This document shows positions 61,734-64,000 of a DNA stretch of 64,000 nucleotides, in pieces. How positions within the stretch are numbered: the first letter of the stretch is position 1; the number at the start of each line of letters is the position of its first letter. This DNA is from Blastocladiella emersonii ATCC 22665. Lineage: Eukaryota > Blastocladiomycota > Blastocladiomycetes > Blastocladiales > Blastocladiaceae. The translations under genes were made by a program, and so were the position numbers. The stretch covers positions 930,001 to 994,000 of the forward strand of contig JANHCV010000010.1 in assembly GCA_025594325.1 (NCBI GenBank). The letters run 5' to 3'. The notes beneath the pieces were generated by a model. It was not told the origin of the DNA. It did not search any database and worked only from the letters and a program-made list of their open reading frames with translations.

Positions 61734-62237
61734 ATGTCAAGCGCCACCGTCCCCACCCACTGCTCGTATTCGGCCTACGACGGCGACCAGCCGGGGACCC
61801 CGCCGCCGTCCTCACCCGTCGTCTCGCCCGTGTCGGCGGCAACGCCAGTCGACCACTCGCCGAGCTCGATGACGGCCCTCATGCACAGCGCCGTCGTCAA
61901 CCAGGGTCTCGCGGTGCTCAAGACGTCGCGCCCATTGTATCTCTTGGCTCATCGCATCCAGAGTACTTCCCCGTACCCCATCGAGCCCGAGTCAGACCAG
62001 TACCCGGCGATCCTCGCGTGCATCGAGAGCGCCGCGCTGGCCGCGGCGACGTGGGACGGCACGGCGTCGACCGCCGTCGTGTGCCACGTCGCGCACCAAG
62101 TCCGCGGCGCCGTCAAGGGCGCGATTTGGTACGCCAAGCGCGTCGCGGCCGACGACCCGCGTCTGATCGTGAGCTGCCGCGCCCTCGAGGCGGCCGAGCG
62201 GAGTTTCTGGCACATGGCCAACATGGCGCTCATGTAG
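61734..62237 (+). CDS. Unknown small protein, 167 residues
   Basis: Intronless frame with ATG at 61734 in a good context (AAGATGTC). The first 60 residues are Ser/Pro-rich and disordered. The remainder looks like a compact helical domain (HSAVVNQGLAVLK, ILACIESAALAAATW, VSCRALEAAERSFWHM) ending NMALM. No family recognised. No signal peptide or membrane segment. The codon bias is like that of neighbouring genes. Confidence 0.6.
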   Translation: MSSATVPTHCSYSAYDGDQPGTPPPSSPVVSPVSAATPVDHSPSSMTALMHSAVVNQGLAVLKTSRPLYLLAHRIQSTSPYPIEPESDQYPAILACIESAALAAATWDGTASTAVVCHVAHQVRGAVKGAIWYAKRVAADDPRLIVSCRALEAAERSFWHMANMALM

Positions 62238-62398
62238 CCGACGTTGACGGCGACGCGGCCGCGGCGCGATCGGCGCGCGTCGCGTTGCGGCGAACACCCG
62301 GCCTGTACATTCTTTCTCGGCCGTTCTGTACATTCTTTATTTATGTCGTGCAACTGTACATCCCATCCTTGCTTCTCCTCACGCCTCCGAGTCGTCTA

Positions 62399-64000
62399 CT
62401 ACTGAGTGCGGCAGTCGCCCGCCGACCCCTGCCCCGCCGCGGGCTCGAGCGGGAGACTCGCCTTGAGGTCAACGCCGCCCTTGGGCAGGATCACCACCTT
62501 GCTGGGCGCGCGCGGGAGCGTGCGCGGCCGGGCCGGCGTCGGCGCGGGCGTGCTGCGGTGGTGGTGCGGCGCGTGCGCGTTGCTGCCCGCAGCAGCAGCC
62601 AGCGGATTGTCAGGCTCCCACGACCCGGGCGTCGTCTCGCCGGGCTCCATGAACCGGCCCGCGGCAGCCTGCGCGTCGAGCCGGATGACGTGCGGCGTCG
62701 CGGCGCGCTTCTTGCTGCCGCCGTTGTTGCGCGCAGCGGGCACCGGCGATGTGATGGCCGTCAGGACCGGCGACGAGGAACGCTGGATCGGCGGTGTCGG
62801 CGACGACACGTAGTGGTGCGGGTGCGCGTGCGGGTGCGTATGGTGGCGCGACTGCGGGAGCGGGGTCCACTCGGACGCGGCGGAGGCGGGGGCGGGGGCA
62901 CTAGTGCTGATCCCGGCGGCCGCGGCGGCGGCGGCGGCGGCAGCGTGCATGGACCCGGCGCGCGAGGGCGTGGCGGCGGCGCGCGACGCGGGCTTCGGGC
63001 AGTCGCAGTTGGCCTCGAGCTCATCGATGCGGAACCGCAGGCGCGTGATGGTGGTGTTGAGGCGTGCGAGCGCCGTGTCGCGCTGGTACACCTCGTCCTC
63101 GACGGCGCGCAGCTTCCACACCTCGTGCTGCCGCATCATCACCGACGTCTGCATCTTCTTCTTGGCCTGACGCAGGTCCGTCTCGAGCTGCTCGACGCGC
63201 ATCGTCAGGTACCGCACCTTGTGCTCGGTGACGGCCGAGTCCGCGGCCGAGGCATTGTTGGCGCTGCTTCCGCCGTCCACGTCCATGGCGGTGCCCGGGC
63301 TCGCCGCCGCCGTGGCGGTGCGCTGCATGTTCTCGAGCTCGTCGACGCGGAACGCGAGCTCGCGGTTCTCGGACTGCAGTGCGGCGAGCTGCGACTCGAG
63401 GCGCTTGATGTGATCCGTGTGGGCGCGGTCGCTCGAGAGCTGGGTGAGGCGGTACACCTGGCGGCGCAGGCGCTCCGACTCGGCGATCTGGCGGTGCAGC
63501 GTGCGCTCGTGCTCGCGCGCGAGCCGCGCGTTGCGCTCCTCAATGGACCGGCGCTGGTCGTCGACCTCGGACAGCAGCGTCTTGCGGTTGGCCGGGTCGT
63601 CGACGGCGTCGGCCTCGCCGTCCACGTTCTCGTGCAGGGCGCGCTGCAGCGAGCGGATCTGCTCGCGCGCGTCCTCGAGCTGCCCCGTCAGCGTGTCGAC
63701 CTGCAGCTGCGTCTCCTGGTGCTCGGTGCGCAGCGTCGTCAGCTCGTCCACCTGCGACTCGAGCACCTCGACGCGCTCCTCGAGCAGCTCCGCCTCGGCG
63801 TTGCGCGCGCGCGCCGCAGCCACCGCGTCGTCGTACTGCTGCGCCAGCTCGTGCAGCGCGGCCTCGAGCTCGGCGTTCCGGTCCGCGTACTCGCCCACGA
63901 CGTCGGCCGACGCCGACAGCTCGTTGCGGTTGCGCACCAGCGCAAGCTTGTCCTCGGCGAGCCGCTGCTTCTCGGCCTCGAGCTCGGCCACGCGCGCCTT
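62399..64000 (-). CDS. Long coiled-coil protein, 5' partial
   Basis: Open frame running off the right edge; the N-terminus lies outside the window. The visible 530 residues begin with about 310 residues of almost continuous heptad repeats (LEERVEVLESQVDELTTL, LESQLAALQSENRELAFRVDELE), followed by a second short coil (ALARLNTTITRLRFRIDELEA). The C-terminal 200 residues are disordered, rich in Ala, His and Pro. The layout recalls cytoskeletal or motor-adaptor coiled-coil proteins (the early coil is reminiscent of Spindly/BICD-type adaptors), but no diagnostic motif is seen, so no name is given. Confidence 0.7.
   Translation of the reverse strand, partial: KARVAELEAEKQRLAEDKLALVRNRNELSASADVVGEYADRNAELEAALHELAQQYDDAVAAARARNAEAELLEERVEVLESQVDELTTLRTEHQETQLQVDTLTGQLEDAREQIRSLQRALHENVDGEADAVDDPANRKTLLSEVDDQRRSIEERNARLAREHERTLHRQIAESERLRRQVYRLTQLSSDRAHTDHIKRLESQLAALQSENRELAFRVDELENMQRTATAAASPGTAMDVDGGSSANNASAADSAVTEHKVRYLTMRVEQLETDLRQAKKKMQTSVMMRQHEVWKLRAVEDEVYQRDTALARLNTTITRLRFRIDELEANCDCPKPASRAAATPSRAGSMHAAAAAAAAAAGISTSAPAPASAASEWTPLPQSRHHTHPHAHPHHYVSSPTPPIQRSSSPVLTAITSPVPAARNNGGSKKRAATPHVIRLDAQAAAGRFMEPGETTPGSWEPDNPLAAAAGSNAHAPHHHRSTPAPTPARPRTLPRAPSKVVILPKGGVDLKASLPLEPAAGQGSAGDCRTQ

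Overview
The window looks like nuclear DNA of a GC-rich, flagellated (zoosporic) fungus, most likely Blastocladiomycota or a chytrid. Genes are dense, lie on both strands and carry short introns (54-79 nt in most cases) with a repeated signature: donor GTACG or similar, a CTRAC-type branch sequence, and acceptor GTGTAG or similar. Exon models below were built by hand from these signals, and nearly all join in phase. Three genes tie the organism to a cilium: a DNAI1-type axonemal dynein intermediate chain, a TMEM17-like transition-zone protein and a tau-tubulin-kinase-like kinase. ELP4, chitinases, a Pff1-type vacuolar protease and an F-box/ankyrin family fit a fungus.

Layout. 1-9 kb: 3' end of a 7TM receptor, two F-box/ankyrin paralogues (one internally deleted), an RE/RD-rich nuclear protein, a TspO-like membrane protein, TMEM17 and a FANCE-like gene. 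9-13 kb: a Ser/Pro/Ala-rich protein and ELP4. 13.5-26.1 kb: a separase (ESP1) array. It holds a complete copy 1, a copy 2 with a broken 5' half but an intact 3' half including the protease, an antisense fragment of acetyl-CoA carboxylase, and the last ~90 codons of a third separase. 27-31 kb: TTBK-like kinase and an unknown helical protein. 31.8-39.8 kb: a decayed F-box/LRR gene, Pff1 protease, a small secreted protein and an LRR fragment. 39.9-48 kb: a GH18 protein, REV7, an N-terminally shortened Fanzor/TnpB-like nuclease head to head with REV7, and a CtIP/Sae2 orthologue. 48-64 kb: ARF1, sphingosine-1-phosphate lyase, DNAI1, a BRK1-like protein with a polyproline tail, a secreted chitinase, a 2.7-kb stretch without a clear gene, a small unknown protein and a coiled-coil protein running off the right edge.

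How the genes relate. This is ordinary eukaryotic gene order with no operons. Several divergent pairs share short promoters (TMEM17/FANCE-like, RE/RD-rich protein/TspO-like, REV7/Fanzor-like). Three DNA-repair genes (FANCE-like, REV7, CtIP) fall in the window, but there is no evidence of a functional cluster. The points most worth a second look are the Fanzor-like gene, the separase array with a near-identical tract suggesting gene conversion, the antisense ACC1 fragment inside that array, and the BRK1-polyproline fusion. All homology calls come from reading translated sequence; none was checked against a database.
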